From positions 124,001 through 188,000 of the forward strand of contig NZ_JAKZKX010000004.1 of NCBI RefSeq assembly GCF_022808715.1: 64,000 bases of DNA, in the 5' to 3' direction. The notes beneath the pieces are model-generated. The model searched no databases. It was not told where the DNA came from and saw only the letters and a program-made list of their open reading frames with translations. Origin of the DNA: Fundidesulfovibrio agrisoli. GTDB lineage: Bacteria > Desulfobacterota > Desulfovibrionia > Desulfovibrionales > Desulfovibrionaceae. This document shows, piece by piece, positions 34,648-43,569 of the stretch. The position numbers and the translations under genes were made by a program. Position 1 is the first letter of the stretch, and every line of letters begins with the position of its first letter.

Positions 34648-35681
34648 ATTCGATCCTCTGCCTGGATATCGGCAGCGGCACTCAGGACGCGCTGCTCTAC
34701 CGGCCCGGCATCCCCCTGGAGAACTGCCCCAAGTTCGTGCTGCCCGCCCCGGCCCGCATGGTGGCGGCCCGCATAGCGGAGCTCACCAAGCGTGGGGCGC
34801 CCCTCCACCTGCACGGGCGCAACATGGGCGGCGGCTTCTTCAAGGCCGTGAAGGCCCACCTGGCCGCCGGACTGGCCGTGAGCGCCCACCCCCGTGCCGC
34901 CCTGGCCCTCACGGACGACCCGCCCTCCCTGGAGCGCCACGGCATATTCCTGAGCGACCGCTGCCCGGCCGGGCACGTGGCCGTGCACCAGGCCGACTAC
35001 GACCCCGCCTTCTGGCAGGGCCTGCTGGCCCAGGCCGGGCTGGAGCCGCCGGACCTGGTGCTGGCCTGCGCGCAGGACCATGGGCACCACCCCGGTCAGT
35101 CCAGCCGCATCGGGCGCTTCAGGCTCTGGCAGGGCGCGCTGGAGCGCACCTCCGGCAGGCTGGAGGACATGCTCTACGCCGTTCCCCCCGCCGAGTTCAC
35201 GCGCCTGGCCGAAGTGCACGACGCCACAGGCGGAGGCCCCGTGATGGACACGGGGCCGGCCGCCGCCCTGGGCGCGCTCTTCGACCCCGAGGTGCGCAGC
35301 AGCTCCGAGGAGGAGGGCGCCCTGATCGTGAACATGGGCAACAGCCACATTCTGGGCCTGCTGGTGTACCAAGGCCGCTTGTTCGGCGTGTTCGAGCACC
35401 ACACGGGCATGCTTCCGCCGGATGAGCTGGTGCGCCACCTGGAGCGCTTCCGTGCGGGCGAGCACATCCACGAGGAGGTGTTCTCCTCCGGCGGGCACGG
35501 CAGCGCCGTGCGCGCACTGCCCTCCACGTTCCGGGCCACCTACGTCATCGGGCCTCGCCGCGCGGACATCCCCGGGCTGAAGGCCGTCCACCCCGCCCCC
35601 GGCGGGGACATGATGCTCACGGGCTGCTTCGGCCTGCTTGCCGCCTGGAAGCACACCCGGGGCGAGGCTCAGGCTGGCTGA
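34644..35681 (+). CDS. DUF1786 protein (ASKHA-type, putative PFL-activase-associated)
   Basis: A 345-residue protein starting MNSILCLDIGSGTQDALLY, a phosphate-1 loop of the ASKHA (actin/Hsp70) ATPase type. Later it has IVNMGNSHILGLLVYQGRLFGVFEHHTGML, a second conserved region. This matches the DUF1786 family, annotated elsewhere as putative pyruvate-formate-lyase-activating enzyme, though it lacks a radical-SAM cluster. A nucleotide-dependent role is likely. Ends 25 bases before a strong terminator. It is the last gene of the CBS-ACT operon. Confidence 0.75.
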   Translation: MNSILCLDIGSGTQDALLYRPGIPLENCPKFVLPAPARMVAARIAELTKRGAPLHLHGRNMGGGFFKAVKAHLAAGLAVSAHPRAALALTDDPPSLERHGIFLSDRCPAGHVAVHQADYDPAFWQGLLAQAGLEPPDLVLACAQDHGHHPGQSSRIGRFRLWQGALERTSGRLEDMLYAVPPAEFTRLAEVHDATGGGPVMDTGPAAALGALFDPEVRSSSEEEGALIVNMGNSHILGLLVYQGRLFGVFEHHTGMLPPDELVRHLERFRAGEHIHEEVFSSGGHGSAVRALPSTFRATYVIGPRRADIPGLKAVHPAPGGDMMLTGCFGLLAAWKHTRGEAQAG

Positions 35682-35705
35682 TCCCCGGATCTTCCAAAAA
35701 GTGAA

Positions 35706-35738
35706 AACGCCCCCGGCATCTGGCATGCCGGGGGCGTT
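35706..35738. terminator. Bidirectional terminator hairpin
   Basis: A perfect 14-bp stem (35706-35719 with 35725-35738, loop CTGGC). It separates the convergent operon ends of the DUF1786 and Ntn-hydrolase genes; the T tracts are short. Confidence 0.75.
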
Positions 35739-35765
35739 CGACGTTTGTGGGCCGGCTCGGCGGGG

Positions 35766-36773
35766 CTACTGCCGGGCGGGAGCGCCGGGCAGCGGCAGGT
35801 CCGGGAAGGCCGGGTCCGAGGCCAGGAGCTGGCTGGTGCCGGGGGGCGTGCGCTCCCAGAAGGTTCTGTTCAGGGGGAGGCGCATGATCCAGGGCCGCTG
35901 CGGGTCGCCCCAACTGCGCACCATGAGCAGCGGCGGGCCTTCGGTCGGGATCTCGGCCATGAAGGCCGCCAGGGTCCGGGTGGAGGTGGGCTTGGAGCCG
36001 GTGCGGAAAACGGAGTCGTCAGGCCCTTGCGAGGTGTCCATGCCCAGGCGCTCGAACTCCTCAAGGCTGTGGCTCTTGGAGCGGGCCAGCATGGCCTTGA
36101 TGCCTTCCAGCCGGGCCGTGCTGCTGCGGCCCACCGTGACGTTGGCCGAGGCCAGCTCCGGGGCCAGGAAGTGGTTGGTGTGGATGAGCGTGCCGCCGCG
36201 CATGGCGGGCCCCCGGCCCGTGGGAACGTTCTCCCGCACGGCCACGGCCCCTTCCGGGGCCACCTCCACCCAGGCCGTCTTGGTGGAGTCGGCCAGCATG
36301 TAGATAACGGGGGCGTGCTCCCCGAACCATTCCCGGTTGGCCAGGGCCTCGCCCACGGACCCGCAGCCGTTCAGCAGCCGGGCGGTCAGGGCCTTCACCC
36401 CGGAGGGAACCTTGCGCTGATCCTTGGGGACGCTCCCTGCCGTGGCGCTGACGATGGCCAGCCCGGCCTCGTTCATGCCCGCCACCAGGGTCTGCCTGCC
36501 GTCCACCAGGGCGTAGAGCCCCACATAGGCCAGGCCCCGGTCGGGGCGCACCAGCACCAGGCGCGACCAGGAGTCGGGCGCGAAGTCCCGGTTCTTGGCC
36601 AGCAGCGAACCGCCGCCCGGGACGTCGCCCACGGCGGACCAGAGCGTGCAGGCCCAGCCCCGCGCCGGGAGCGCGCACAGGGCCAGCGCGGCCAGCAAGA
36701 GCGAACAGAGCCCGCGCCGCGAAGGACGCGGGCGGGCCGGCCGCACTTGCGGGGACAACGTGAAGTCGCACAC
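35766..36773 (-). CDS. Exported Ntn hydrolase with N-terminal Cys (choloylglycine hydrolase/C45-like)
   Basis: A 335-residue protein. The start is a GTG at 36773 with GGAGG eight bases upstream; a more distant ATG at 36824 lacks a ribosome site. Residues about 1-37 form a signal peptide ending ARGWA, and cleavage would expose Cys as first residue (CTLWSAVG), the N-terminal nucleophile of Ntn hydrolases. Family features KNRDFAPDSW, YALVDGRQTLVAGMNEAGLAIV and THTNH-like ILIHTNHF are present. It would cleave amide bonds of an unknown compound (bile acid-, penicillin- or acyl-homoserine lactone-like). It is exported, unlike many relatives. Confidence 0.8.
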   Translation of the reverse strand: MCDFTLSPQVRPARPRPSRRGLCSLLLAALALCALPARGWACTLWSAVGDVPGGGSLLAKNRDFAPDSWSRLVLVRPDRGLAYVGLYALVDGRQTLVAGMNEAGLAIVSATAGSVPKDQRKVPSGVKALTARLLNGCGSVGEALANREWFGEHAPVIYMLADSTKTAWVEVAPEGAVAVRENVPTGRGPAMRGGTLIHTNHFLAPELASANVTVGRSSTARLEGIKAMLARSKSHSLEEFERLGMDTSQGPDDSVFRTGSKPTSTRTLAAFMAEIPTEGPPLLMVRSWGDPQRPWIMRLPLNRTFWERTPPGTSQLLASDPAFPDLPLPGAPARQ

Positions 36774-36843
36774 GTCAAACGCCTCCGCTGTCTCCGGGGA
36801 AAACCCGGGATGGTTGGTTCGCATCCGCCGGGGCGGTACGGCG

Positions 36844-37167
36844 CTAGCCGAAGATGCAGACGTACTGGGCCAGTCCTTCCTCGACCACCATCTCGAAGGA
36901 GGTGTTGGCCGGGATGGAGAAGGACTGCCCGGGGCCGTAGGTGCCCCATTCGTCCTCGCCGTCAACCTTGGCCCGGACGCTGCCCGCGATGATCTCCATG
37001 ATCTCGGGGTCGCCGGTGGTGAAGGTGTAGCTGCCGGACTGGCACACGCCCAGGGAGCGGCGCACGCCGTTTGCGTCGGTGATGGAGTGGCTGACGACCT
37101 TGCCCTGGAAGAAGACGTTGGCCAGGGCCTTGGCGTCGACATTCTTGAAGATCTCGGGGGACTGCAT
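36844..37167 (-). CDS. ppnP: Pyrimidine/purine nucleoside phosphorylase PpnP-like
   Basis: A 107-residue cupin protein matching the PpnP/YaiE (DUF1255) family along its length: VFFQGKVVSHSITDANGVRRSLGV and the cupin strand GEDEWGTYGPGQSFSIPANTSF. In E. coli the homologue phosphorolyses several nucleosides. It is preceded by AGGAGG. The next genes upstream on the strand are unrelated in role, and the spacing (33 bases) allows co-transcription with the YPDG-repeat gene. Confidence 0.85.
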   Translation of the reverse strand: MQSPEIFKNVDAKALANVFFQGKVVSHSITDANGVRRSLGVCQSGSYTFTTGDPEIMEIIAGSVRAKVDGEDEWGTYGPGQSFSIPANTSFEMVVEEGLAQYVCIFG

Positions 37168-37200
37168 GGTGCTGGGGCCTCCTGTAGGTTGAGCGGACGG

Positions 37201-38136
37201 TCACATGCCGCAGTTGTAGCTGATGGGGCCGAGGATATCCATGAGCAGCCTGCCCACCTTGAATTCGTGGCCCTGCATCGGGAACTCCTCGACGAGGTCG
37301 GTTCCGAAGGCCACCTTGCCCGGCGGGAAGGAAATCCGCAAGGGCACGGTCTCCTGAACGCGCTCGTCGCAGAGGCTGGGGGTGCGGTCCGGGGCGAAAG
37401 TCCTGGTGGAGCCGTCGGGCAGGGTCACCTGCACGGTGTTCATGGGGGCGGCGATGGATTCGACGGAACCGTCGGGGGCGAAGCACAGCGAGTTGCAGTC
37501 CCCGTGGATGCCCAGGGCGTCGGGATCGAAGGCCTCGATCCTGCCGATGGGCGTGGGCACGCCGAGCATCTTCTCCGGCTCGAAGGAGCGCAGCTGCCCG
37601 CCGGGGTGGAAGGCGATGCCCACCCGGACGCGCTGGCGGCCGACAGGGGTGTCGATCTCCACCGCCTCGCCGGGCCAGAGCGTCACGCTGCGCAGCTGCC
37701 CGCCGGGGTGGAACTGCACGCCCACCATGCGCGCGGTGATCTCGCCCGCCGGGGTCTGGAGGGTCAGGGGCTCGCACAGGGCGGCCTCCTCCTTCTCGGT
37801 CCAGTAGCCGGAGAGCTTGCCGTTGAGCGGGAAGACGCGGCGCAGGCTGCCGTCGGGGTAGAAGTTGAGCATCTCGGCCAGGATCTCGCCCAGGGGCGTG
37901 GCCACGGGCGTGCGGGTCTCCAGGGCGACGCCGCGCAGGGTGCCGTCGGGGTAGAACAGCAGGGGCTCCACCTTGGGGCGGCGCATGTCGTCCGTGGAGT
38001 GCTGGGGCGTGAGCCTGCCCCAGGGAGTGTCCAGGGTGTTGGGGCCTTCGGGAACGCAGGAGATCACGGCCCCCTGCGCGTCGGTCTCAATATGGGTCAC
38101 GGAGTTCAGGACTCCGTAGCGCGTCTCGATCTTCAT
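37201..38136 (-). CDS. YPDG-repeat protein of unknown function
   Basis: A 311-residue protein built of repeated beta-type units of 25-40 residues with a core F-Y/H-P-D/G-G-x-L-R: FYPDGTLRG, FYPDGSLRR, FHPGGQLRS (twice) and FAPDGSVES. Between them sit TPLGEI, TPAGEI and TPVGRQ elements, so the unit alternates TPxG and xPDGxLR. It resembles toxin/MORN-like or WG-like repeat proteins in outline, but I recognise no family. No signal peptide or membrane segment is seen. ATG 38136 is preferred over a GTG three codons upstream; GAGAGGTGA lies directly upstream. Confidence 0.7.
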   Translation of the reverse strand: MKIETRYGVLNSVTHIETDAQGAVISCVPEGPNTLDTPWGRLTPQHSTDDMRRPKVEPLLFYPDGTLRGVALETRTPVATPLGEILAEMLNFYPDGSLRRVFPLNGKLSGYWTEKEEAALCEPLTLQTPAGEITARMVGVQFHPGGQLRSVTLWPGEAVEIDTPVGRQRVRVGIAFHPGGQLRSFEPEKMLGVPTPIGRIEAFDPDALGIHGDCNSLCFAPDGSVESIAAPMNTVQVTLPDGSTRTFAPDRTPSLCDERVQETVPLRISFPPGKVAFGTDLVEEFPMQGHEFKVGRLLMDILGPISYNCGM

Positions 38137-38329
38137 GGGAGTCACCTCTCGGGCATGATCGTGCAGGTTGCGGAAAATGTCAAAATATGCCCGGATCGGG
38201 GCCTGCGCAAGCCGCCTGTCGGCCCCTGCCGGGAGCTCCCGGGCGGCTGGGTGATAAATAGTGAAAAATCAAGCCAAAAAGCACACGGTACGCGTTGAAA
38301 TGCGTTTGACTTGCGGATAAGAGGCTTTC

Positions 38330-39871
38330 ATGCCGGGAAAGACGATACTCTTCGTGGCCCAAGCCCACACCATCACTCCGCTGTTCGGGCATTTCAAGGA
38401 TGCCGGAATGGAGGCGGGCATTGCGGACACGCTCTCCGGCGCGCTGGCCTTCATCCGCAAGTCCGGCCCGTGCCTGGTGTTCAGCCAGGCCAAGATCGGC
38501 GGGGCCTACAACGCGGGGGCGCTGCTGGCCGCCGGGCGCGACGCGGACGAATTCCCCCCCGTGATCGTCTTCTCCGACCGGGGCACCGCCCAGGAGGCCC
38601 AGGCCTTCATGGAGCAGGGCGCCCGCGACTACTGGCTGGAGCCCCTGCTCTGGGAGAAGATCCTGGCCGTGCTCCCCGGCGTGGAGACCTGCGTGGAGGA
38701 CGCCGCCGATACGGCGGTTCAGGCCCAGGCTCCCCTGGCGGCCGCCGCCGCCATGTCGCAGGTCCAGCAGGGCATGCCCCAGGCCCATACGGCGAGCCCT
38801 CCGCCTGCGCAGCCCGCGCCCGCCCGGGCCGCATCGCCCGGTGTGGTGGGGGAGCGCTTCGCCATCATCGGCGGCCACCCGGCCGTGCTGCGCGTGCTGG
38901 CCCTGGCCCGGCAGGTGGCGCGCTCCAAGGCCACGGTGCTCATTTCCGGCGAGTCCGGCACCGGCAAGGAGATGTTCGCCCGCTTCCTGCACGCCCACTC
39001 CGACCGGGCGGGCAAGCCCTTCGTGGCGCTCAACTGCGCGGCCCTGCCCGAGCACCTGCTGGAGAGCGAGCTCTTCGGCCACGAGAAGGGGGCCTTCACC
39101 GGGGCCATCGCCAAGAAGCTGGGCAAGTTCGAGCTGGCCGCCGGGGGCACCATCCTGCTCGACGAGATTTCCGAGATGGAGCTGGCCCTGCAGGCCAAGC
39201 TGCTGCGCGTGCTGCAGGAGGGCGAGTTCGACCGCGTGGGCGGCACCGAGACCGTGCGCGTGGACGTGCGCGTGCTGGCCACCACCAACCGCCGCCTGGA
39301 GCAGTACGTGGAGGAAGGCAAGTTCCGGCAGGACCTCTACTACCGGCTCAACGTCATTCCGCTGAAGCTGCCGCCCCTGCGCGAGCGCGGGGAGGACATC
39401 CTGGCCCTGGCCGCCTTCTTCGTGGACAAGAACTGCAAGGCCTACGGCCTGCCGCGCCTGGCCTTCTCGCACGAGGCGCGGGACTGGCTGCTTGCCTACG
39501 AGTGGCCCGGCAACGTGCGCGAGCTGCAGAACCTGATGGAGCGCGCGGTGCTGCTGGCCGGCAACGGCCCCATCGAAAAGGTGCACTTCCTGCTCGAAGG
39601 GGACGACTTCCCCCTGGCCGAGGAGCCGCCCGTGACCATGGAGCGGGTGACCTCCCTGATGGAGCCCGCCGCCTCCCTGCCGGACGACGGGGGAAGGGGC
39701 ATGCCCCCGGGCATCGTGCCCCTGGACGTGCTGGAGCGGGAGATGATCCTCAAAAGCCTGGACCAGACCGCGGGCAACAGGACCCAGGCGGCCCTGCTGC
39801 TGGGCATCTCCGTGCGCACCCTGCGCAACAAGCTCTCGGAATACCGCCAGCAGGGCATGGAAGTCCGCTAG
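38330..39871 (+). CDS. Sigma-54-dependent activator with degenerate receiver domain
   Basis: A 513-residue protein. Residues 1-120 have the length and hydrophobic pattern of a CheY-like receiver, but the acidic pocket (VAQA for VDDD), the phospho-Asp position (VFSQAKIGG for LLDLxMPG) and the Lys (DYWLEPL) are all changed, so it cannot be phosphorylated normally. The AAA+ domain is intact: Walker [17 protein letters not shown] loop for sigma-54 contact, Walker B DEISEM, and arginine finger. The C-terminus has a Fis-type helix-turn-helix ([19 protein letters not shown]). It should activate sigma-54 promoters in response to an unknown signal. No kinase gene is adjacent. Confidence 0.9.
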   Translation: MPGKTILFVAQAHTITPLFGHFKDAGMEAGIADTLSGALAFIRKSGPCLVFSQAKIGGAYNAGALLAAGRDADEFPPVIVFSDRGTAQEAQAFMEQGARDYWLEPLLWEKILAVLPGVETCVEDAADTAVQAQAPLAAAAAMSQVQQGMPQAHTASPPPAQPAPARAASPGVVGERFAIIGGHPAVLRVLALARQVARSKATVLISGESGTGKEMFARFLHAHSDRAGKPFVALNCAALPEHLLESELFGHEKGAFTGAIAKKLGKFELAAGGTILLDEISEMELALQAKLLRVLQEGEFDRVGGTETVRVDVRVLATTNRRLEQYVEEGKFRQDLYYRLNVIPLKLPPLRERGEDILALAAFFVDKNCKAYGLPRLAFSHEARDWLLAYEWPGNVRELQNLMERAVLLAGNGPIEKVHFLLEGDDFPLAEEPPVTMERVTSLMEPAASLPDDGGRGMPPGIVPLDVLEREMILKSLDQTAGNRTQAALLLGISVRTLRNKLSEYRQQGMEVR

Positions 39872-40190
39872 GCTCCGCCGGGCGGCCTCTTTGCTTCCGG
39901 GCCTCCACCCCTGACCGCATCATGTTCCGATATCCGGGTGAGCGGAGCGTGCGATGTGAAGTGCGCGTGCCAGCAGTTCACGAGGGCGGTCGTTTTATCA
40001 AGCGAACCACGCGAGAACCGTAACGCGCCAGCTGTTTCCGATGCCTGACCGGCTGAGTCTCCCCCCCCCGCCTGACACCACCACGCCCGTAAAGGCACCG
40101 TGCAGCCGGTGCTTCCGGCGCTGGAGCGCACCACGTAAAATCGGTGAATTTCTGTTGTGAAAGCGGGTGAAGGCGCTTCACCCGTGAGTG
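39872..40190. other. Convergent intergenic region
   Basis: About 320 bases between two convergent genes. It has no credible reading frame. A hairpin near its right end is described separately. Confidence 0.4.
40164..40184 (-). terminator. Hairpin after the GGDEF/EAL gene
   Basis: A perfect 9-bp stem, CGGGTGAAG (40164-40172) with CTTCACCCG (40176-40184), loop GCG. On the minus strand it is followed by CTTTC, a weak T run. It lies just after the stop of the GGDEF/EAL gene. Confidence 0.55.
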
Positions 40191-42182
40191 CTAGAACCCG
40201 GCGTAGCCATGGCTCCCGCGCGAGCGGACCCGCCGCACCATCTCCAGCGCCTCCTGGGCGGTGAGCGGCCTGAGCGAGCCGTCCAGCGCCCCTTGGCCAA
40301 GCGGCCCCTGCGGGCCGAGAACGGCCTCCCTGCTCAGGGTGTGCTCCTGCGCCTCCAGGCCCAGGGAGTCGGCCACCTTTCGCAGGCAGGCCGCCTTGAC
40401 CTCTTGGTCGGCCTCGGGGGAGGCGGCGTCCTCGACACAGGGGTCGATGCGCATGCTGTCGATGAGCTCCGGGTGCTGGCCCAGGAAGCTGAAGAAGCGC
40501 TCCCCGAAGTCCCCCACGCAGAGCCTGACCCCGAACTTCTTCAACCGCCTGAGCTGCTCCGTGAGCCGCTCGGTGGATTCGAGCAGGCTGTGCTCGGGCA
40601 CCTCCAGGCGCAGGGCGCTGCCGGGGAGCCCCAGGTTCTGCAACGTCTCCTCCACTGCGTCGGGTATGCCGGAGCGGGGCACCAGGGACCGCCCCAGGTG
40701 CATGGTCAGGGCCAGGCCGCCGCAACCTGATTCCTCCCGCCAGGTGGCCAGTTGGGCCAGGCCTTCCGAGAGCGTGCGCTCCCACAGCTCCCACTCCAGG
40801 CTGGAGTGCTTGGCCAGGTTCCACAACTGCTTGCCGTAGATGAAGCCGCCCTGGCCGTCGTCCCAGGCGGGCACGGCCTCGAACCCTGTAAGGTTCGGCC
40901 CCTGCGCCGCGAAGGTTGGCACGAACAGCGCGGTGGTGCGGCCCGCGTGCAGTGCGCTGCGCAGCCGGGCCACGTGGGTGGTTCTGGATCGCTCCAGGGC
41001 GCGAAGCGCCTTGCAGTACACGCGGATGCGGTCCCGCCCGGCCTGCTTGGCGGCCTGCATGGCCACGTCGGCCTGCTCGATGAGCTCCTCAGGGGTGCTC
41101 AGGGAGCTGGGGCCGAAGGCCAGCCCGAAGCTGGCGCTGATGCCCAGGGAGAAGCCCTCCAGGTCCAGCGATTCGCCCAGGTTGGCGCGCACCCGCTTGA
41201 TGATGCGCACGGCCTCGCCGGGGCTGGTGAGGTCCTCCAGGAGGATGACGAACTCGTCGCCTCCGATGCGGGCCACGGTGTCCAGCTCGCGCAGGCCCTC
41301 CTGCACGCGCCTGCCCGTCTCCACAAGAAGGGCGTCGCCCGCGGCGTGGCCCAGATGGTCGTTGACGAGTTTGAAGCGGTCCAGATCCATGAAGGCGACG
41401 CAGAAGGCGGCGTTCTCCTGGTTGCGGTTCCGGCGCATGCCGCGGCGGATGGCCTGCATGATGCGGTCGCGAATGAGGGTGCGGTTGGGCAGGCCGGTGA
41501 GGGCGTCGTGCAGGGTCTGGTGCTTGAGCTGCTCCTCCACGGCGCGGCGGCGCTCGATTTCTCGGCGCAGGCTCCGCCGGGAGCGCTCCAGGTCGCGCAC
41601 GCGGTCCTTGAGTTGGGCGTTGGCGGAGCGCCACAGGCTGTAAAGCTCCACGCTCTCCAGCAGGGCGGCTGTGTTGCGCAGCACGATGGTCACCAGCTTG
41701 AGCGGGGCGTCCTGGATGGTCTTCACCTCCTGGTCCAGCAGGCCCAGGAGGATGCCCCGGATGCGCGAAGGCGTGCTCAGGGTGTGCACGAAGAGCTCGC
41801 CCTTGCCGGACTTGGGCGTGGTGAACACGGGCCCATCGCGGTGCAGGGCCCAGGGCGCGGACCCGGTTTCGGCCAGGTGGGCCATCTCCCGCTCGAAGAA
41901 GCGCCTGCGCGAGGGCGGCCAGCACTTGGCCAGGTTGAAGCCGCCGCCGGGTTCGCGGATGAGGTAGTAGGCAAGCGCCTTCATGGGCACCAGGCCCCTG
42001 ACGCGCTGGGCGGAGTCGGCCAGGACCTGGGCCGGGTTGTGCATGGAGCGGGGTGTGGCCCCGACGCCCATGGCCGTGGCGAGCTCAAGGGCTTCCATGG
42101 TCAGGCAATATGCCTGCTCCATGGCTTCGAGGCGTTGTTTGGGGCTGGCCCTGCGGGGTCTGCTCTCGGCCTGGCTAGCCAT
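40191..42182 (-). CDS. GGDEF protein with degenerate EAL domain
   Basis: A 663-residue soluble protein. Residues about 20-180 look GAF-like, followed by a coiled segment (SANAQLKDRVRDLERSRRSLRREIERRRAVEEQ) and a GGDEF domain with intact ARIGGDEFVILL. The last ~250 residues are EAL-like in spacing but have lost the motifs: GFEAVPAWDD for the EALLR start, VPEHSLLES for the Glu site, GDFGERFFSF for DDFGTG. It probably makes c-di-GMP and senses it, or is only a diguanylate cyclase. Its start overlaps the HDOD gene by eight bases, so both are made together. Confidence 0.85.
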   Translation of the reverse strand: MASQAESRPRRASPKQRLEAMEQAYCLTMEALELATAMGVGATPRSMHNPAQVLADSAQRVRGLVPMKALAYYLIREPGGGFNLAKCWPPSRRRFFEREMAHLAETGSAPWALHRDGPVFTTPKSGKGELFVHTLSTPSRIRGILLGLLDQEVKTIQDAPLKLVTIVLRNTAALLESVELYSLWRSANAQLKDRVRDLERSRRSLRREIERRRAVEEQLKHQTLHDALTGLPNRTLIRDRIMQAIRRGMRRNRNQENAAFCVAFMDLDRFKLVNDHLGHAAGDALLVETGRRVQEGLRELDTVARIGGDEFVILLEDLTSPGEAVRIIKRVRANLGESLDLEGFSLGISASFGLAFGPSSLSTPEELIEQADVAMQAAKQAGRDRIRVYCKALRALERSRTTHVARLRSALHAGRTTALFVPTFAAQGPNLTGFEAVPAWDDGQGGFIYGKQLWNLAKHSSLEWELWERTLSEGLAQLATWREESGCGGLALTMHLGRSLVPRSGIPDAVEETLQNLGLPGSALRLEVPEHSLLESTERLTEQLRRLKKFGVRLCVGDFGERFFSFLGQHPELIDSMRIDPCVEDAASPEADQEVKAACLRKVADSLGLEAQEHTLSREAVLGPQGPLGQGALDGSLRPLTAQEALEMVRRVRSRGSHGYAGF

Positions 42183-43428
42183 GTTCGTCGAGCAGGATGT
42201 GCCCGATGTCGTCGAGTTGGCGCTCGCCTTGGGCTGCCGCCGCGCCGAGCGCCGAGAGCGGGATGTTCATCTGCTCCCAGGCTTCGGGGATCAGGGGCGG
42301 GGCGGCCGGAGCGCCGCTTGCGCCCATGTGCAGGGTGTGGGCCATCAGGTCGGCCAGGTGCACCAGGGCGGCGTCCTGGCTGCTGGTGCGCGGGTCGTAG
42401 GCGTGGTGGTCCGCCACGGCGTGCTCCAGGGCCGGGGGGAAGCGCCAGGCCTGCAGCAGCCTGGAGCCGAGCGCGGCGTGGTCGAACCCCCAGGCCTCGC
42501 GTTCGGCTTCGGCCAGGGAGATGTCCTCCTCTTCGGCCAGGGCGATGGCCTGGGCCACGAGGGCCGGGTGGTTCTTGAGCATTATCAGGCGGCCCACGTC
42601 GTGCAGGAGCCCGGCCACGAAGCAGCGCTCCTCGTTGGGGTGGCCCGCGGTCACGGCCAGCAGGCGGGCCAGCACCCCGCAGGAGAGGCAGTGCTTCCAG
42701 AAGGAGCGCATGTCCAGGATGTCGCGGGGAATGTCGGAGAAGTAGCTTATCATGGAGACGCCCAGGGCCAGGCTGGTCAGGCGGTTGGCCCCCACCACGG
42801 TCACGGCGCGGTCGATGGTCTCCACGGGCTCGGGGAAGCTGTAGAGCGCGGAGTTGACCAGCTTGAGCAGCTTCGCGGAGAGGGCGGTGTCCTTGCCGAT
42901 GATGGAGGCCACGTAGCCGTAGGAGACGTTGGGGTTCTTGAGCGCCTCCAGGGTCTGGATGACCACCTGGGGCAGGGTGGCCAGCTTGCCGGCGCCGCTG
43001 GTGAGCTTGGCGATGCTCGGGCGCTTGCGCGGGTCGGGGGTGCGGGCCGCCGCCACCGGTGGGGTGGGCCTGGGGGCGCTGAAGGAGCCCTGCGGCGCAT
43101 GGCCGGACTGGATCATCTGGATCACGGCCACGCGGGCCAGTTCCTCGGCCGCCGGGTGGGCCGTGCCGCTCAGGCGCAGGCGCTGCGCGGCCTCGCGGGT
43201 ATAGGCCTGGGCGCGCTCGGGGCCGAGCAGCTCAAGGCGCTTGCGGTCCAGCTCGGCCTGGCTCTGGCCCTGGATGGCGACCTCGGTGACCCCCCAGAAC
43301 TTGAGCGTCTGGATGGAAAGCTCGTCGAGCCCGATGCCCTCGGAGAACAAAAGGCGGCCCTGGCGGCTGCGCGCGTCGGACGCCAGCACCATGCCGGGTT
43401 GCAAGTCCTCGATGTAGACCGTGCCCAT
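42175..43428 (-). CDS. HDOD domain signalling protein
   Basis: A 417-residue protein. Residues 1-60 resemble a small N-terminal beta region (QPGMVLASDARSRQGRLLFSEG) often seen in HD-type phosphodiesterases. The HDOD domain spans about 150-350 with LPQVVIQTLEALKNPNVSYGYVASIIGKD and the HD pair in VAGLLHDVGRLIM. HDOD proteins usually lack enzymatic activity and act in signalling. It starts 12 bases after GGAGAAC-like ribosome sequence. It is upstream of and overlaps the GGDEF gene. Confidence 0.88.
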   Translation of the reverse strand: MGTVYIEDLQPGMVLASDARSRQGRLLFSEGIGLDELSIQTLKFWGVTEVAIQGQSQAELDRKRLELLGPERAQAYTREAAQRLRLSGTAHPAAEELARVAVIQMIQSGHAPQGSFSAPRPTPPVAAARTPDPRKRPSIAKLTSGAGKLATLPQVVIQTLEALKNPNVSYGYVASIIGKDTALSAKLLKLVNSALYSFPEPVETIDRAVTVVGANRLTSLALGVSMISYFSDIPRDILDMRSFWKHCLSCGVLARLLAVTAGHPNEERCFVAGLLHDVGRLIMLKNHPALVAQAIALAEEEDISLAEAEREAWGFDHAALGSRLLQAWRFPPALEHAVADHHAYDPRTSSQDAALVHLADLMAHTLHMGASGAPAAPPLIPEAWEQMNIPLSALGAAAAQGERQLDDIGHILLDEHG

Positions 43429-43569
43429 AGTTCTCCTGCTTTCAGCCTATTGCGGTTCTCCGTTCATTTCCGATAGCCCACATGGGCTTCGCATGCAAGA
43501 TTGCCCCCGAAAATCGCGGAAGGTTCGCCAGGGTTTGCAGCGGCCTGGTTTTGGGGTATCCAGCCTCGC

